Source: Methylobacillus methanolivorans
Lineage (GTDB): Bacteria; Pseudomonadota; Gammaproteobacteria; Burkholderiales; Methylophilaceae
DNA length: 64,000 bases
NCBI RefSeq assembly: GCF_020531845.1
Contig: NZ_JAJAVF010000002.1
Coordinates: forward strand, 1,461,543 to 1,525,542
Direction: 5' to 3'
The notes beneath the pieces are model-generated. The model was not told where the DNA came from, searched no databases, and saw nothing but the letters and a program-made list of their open reading frames with translations. Each line of letters begins with the position of its first letter. The stretch's first letter is position 1. Positions 63,729 through 64,000 of this stretch are shown here, one piece after another. A program made the translations under genes and the position numbers.

Positions 63729-64000
63729 CTCCTCCACCTGGTATTTCATATCCCCTACCCATAGATCACGCCAGGTATTGGGCTTGGCAGAGAAATCGAG
63801 GGTGTCTAGTTCGCGTCGTATATTGTCGGCGCTTAACGCATCCATATGCTTGCCTGTCAGCCGGCCGACCACTTTCCATACACCCTGCACTTTGGAAAAG
63901 ATACAGCTGCTATACCCGCTCAGCAGCACCAACTCCTGCTCGCCATCGTCATTCAGGTCTAGCATTAACACCGGGCAGGGCTTGTTAGCGCTGCAATTGA
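63723..64000 (-). CDS. C-terminal fragment of an unknown protein
   Basis: The frame is open to the end of the window, so only the last 91 residues are seen. The segment CPVLMLDLNDDGEQELVLLS looks like a calcium-loop of the FG-GAP/VCBS kind (D-x-N-x-D-G-x-x-E-L), and the rest (VWKVVGRLTGKHMDALSADN, DLWVGDMKYQVEEQ) is unfamiliar. Several cysteines (two just before the loop, one after) may form disulfides, consistent with an exported or periplasmic C-terminal domain. I cannot assign a family or function. Confidence 0.6.
   Translation of the reverse strand, partial: NCSANKPCPVLMLDLNDDGEQELVLLSGYSSCIFSKVQGVWKVVGRLTGKHMDALSADNIRRELDTLDFSAKPNTWRDLWVGDMKYQVEEQ

Noticed and set aside
1..64000. tRNA or rRNA genes and insertion sequences
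   Set aside because: I looked in the intergenic gaps and saw no tRNA cloverleaf, rRNA segment, transposase gene or flanking direct repeats.

Overview
The window looks like the chromosome of a free-living, respiring Gram-negative betaproteobacterium of moderate GC content. It carries LPS heptose and lipoprotein maturation genes, outer-membrane porins and TonB receptors, a cbb3 oxidase, and gene orders typical of the class (ybeZ-ybeY-corC ... lnt-glyQ-glyS, and pcnB-folK-kinase-panB-panC). A Methylophilaceae-like member fits best in my judgement, but no methanol-oxidation gene lies here, so the family is an inference.

Layout. 1-13.5 kb: housekeeping genes. These are the 3' end of ybeZ, ybeY, corC, a small exported protein, a chemotaxis receptor, mscL, lnt, glyQS, gmhB, plsC and a YgjP-like metalloprotein, followed by the nitric-oxide module nsrR-hmp with two matching operator-like sites. 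13.5-15 kb: iron storage, with bfd under a Fur-type box and two bacterioferritin subunits whose haem and ferroxidase residues are complementary. 15.1-23.9 kb, minus strand: a complete cbb3 oxidase locus ccoNOQP-ccoGHI plus a Sco copper chaperone. 24-27.6 kb: ompW, ilvE, a zinc-finger protein, murI and a cobalamin adenosyltransferase.

27.6-40.8 kb is a sulfur-starvation island. It holds a large porin, a YezD-like protein, two sulfate-binding proteins, a DUF2325 protein, a molbindin-like TOBE protein, a cysTWA transporter and a degenerate EAL protein. In the middle, on the minus strand, lies a serine acetyltransferase - family 2A encapsulin shell - cysteine desulfurase operon, which should build a protein nanocompartment for cysteine sulfur. 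Three promoters of the island share one spaced element. The encapsulin operon has a leader with a short Cys-containing ORF and an intrinsic terminator, laid out like an attenuator.

40.8-50.1 kb: a FadL-type porin, then a complete type II-C CRISPR-Cas9 locus. It has 48 repeats and 47 spacers, all with a 67-base period, cas2-cas1-cas9 on the minus strand, and a tracrRNA with its terminator on the plus strand upstream of cas9. The tracrRNA shows that the array is read on the plus strand, towards the cas genes. One spacer pair looks like re-acquisition against an escape variant, and another pair overlaps end to end and predicts a PAM.

50.2-54.3 kb: pcnB, folK, a deoxynucleoside kinase, panB and panC. 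54.5-63.7 kb: two FecI-FecR-TonB receptor signalling modules for siderophore iron. The first is visibly more GC-rich than its surroundings. A small lipoprotein and a frameshifted ypfJ lie between them. The window ends inside a minus-strand gene of unknown function.
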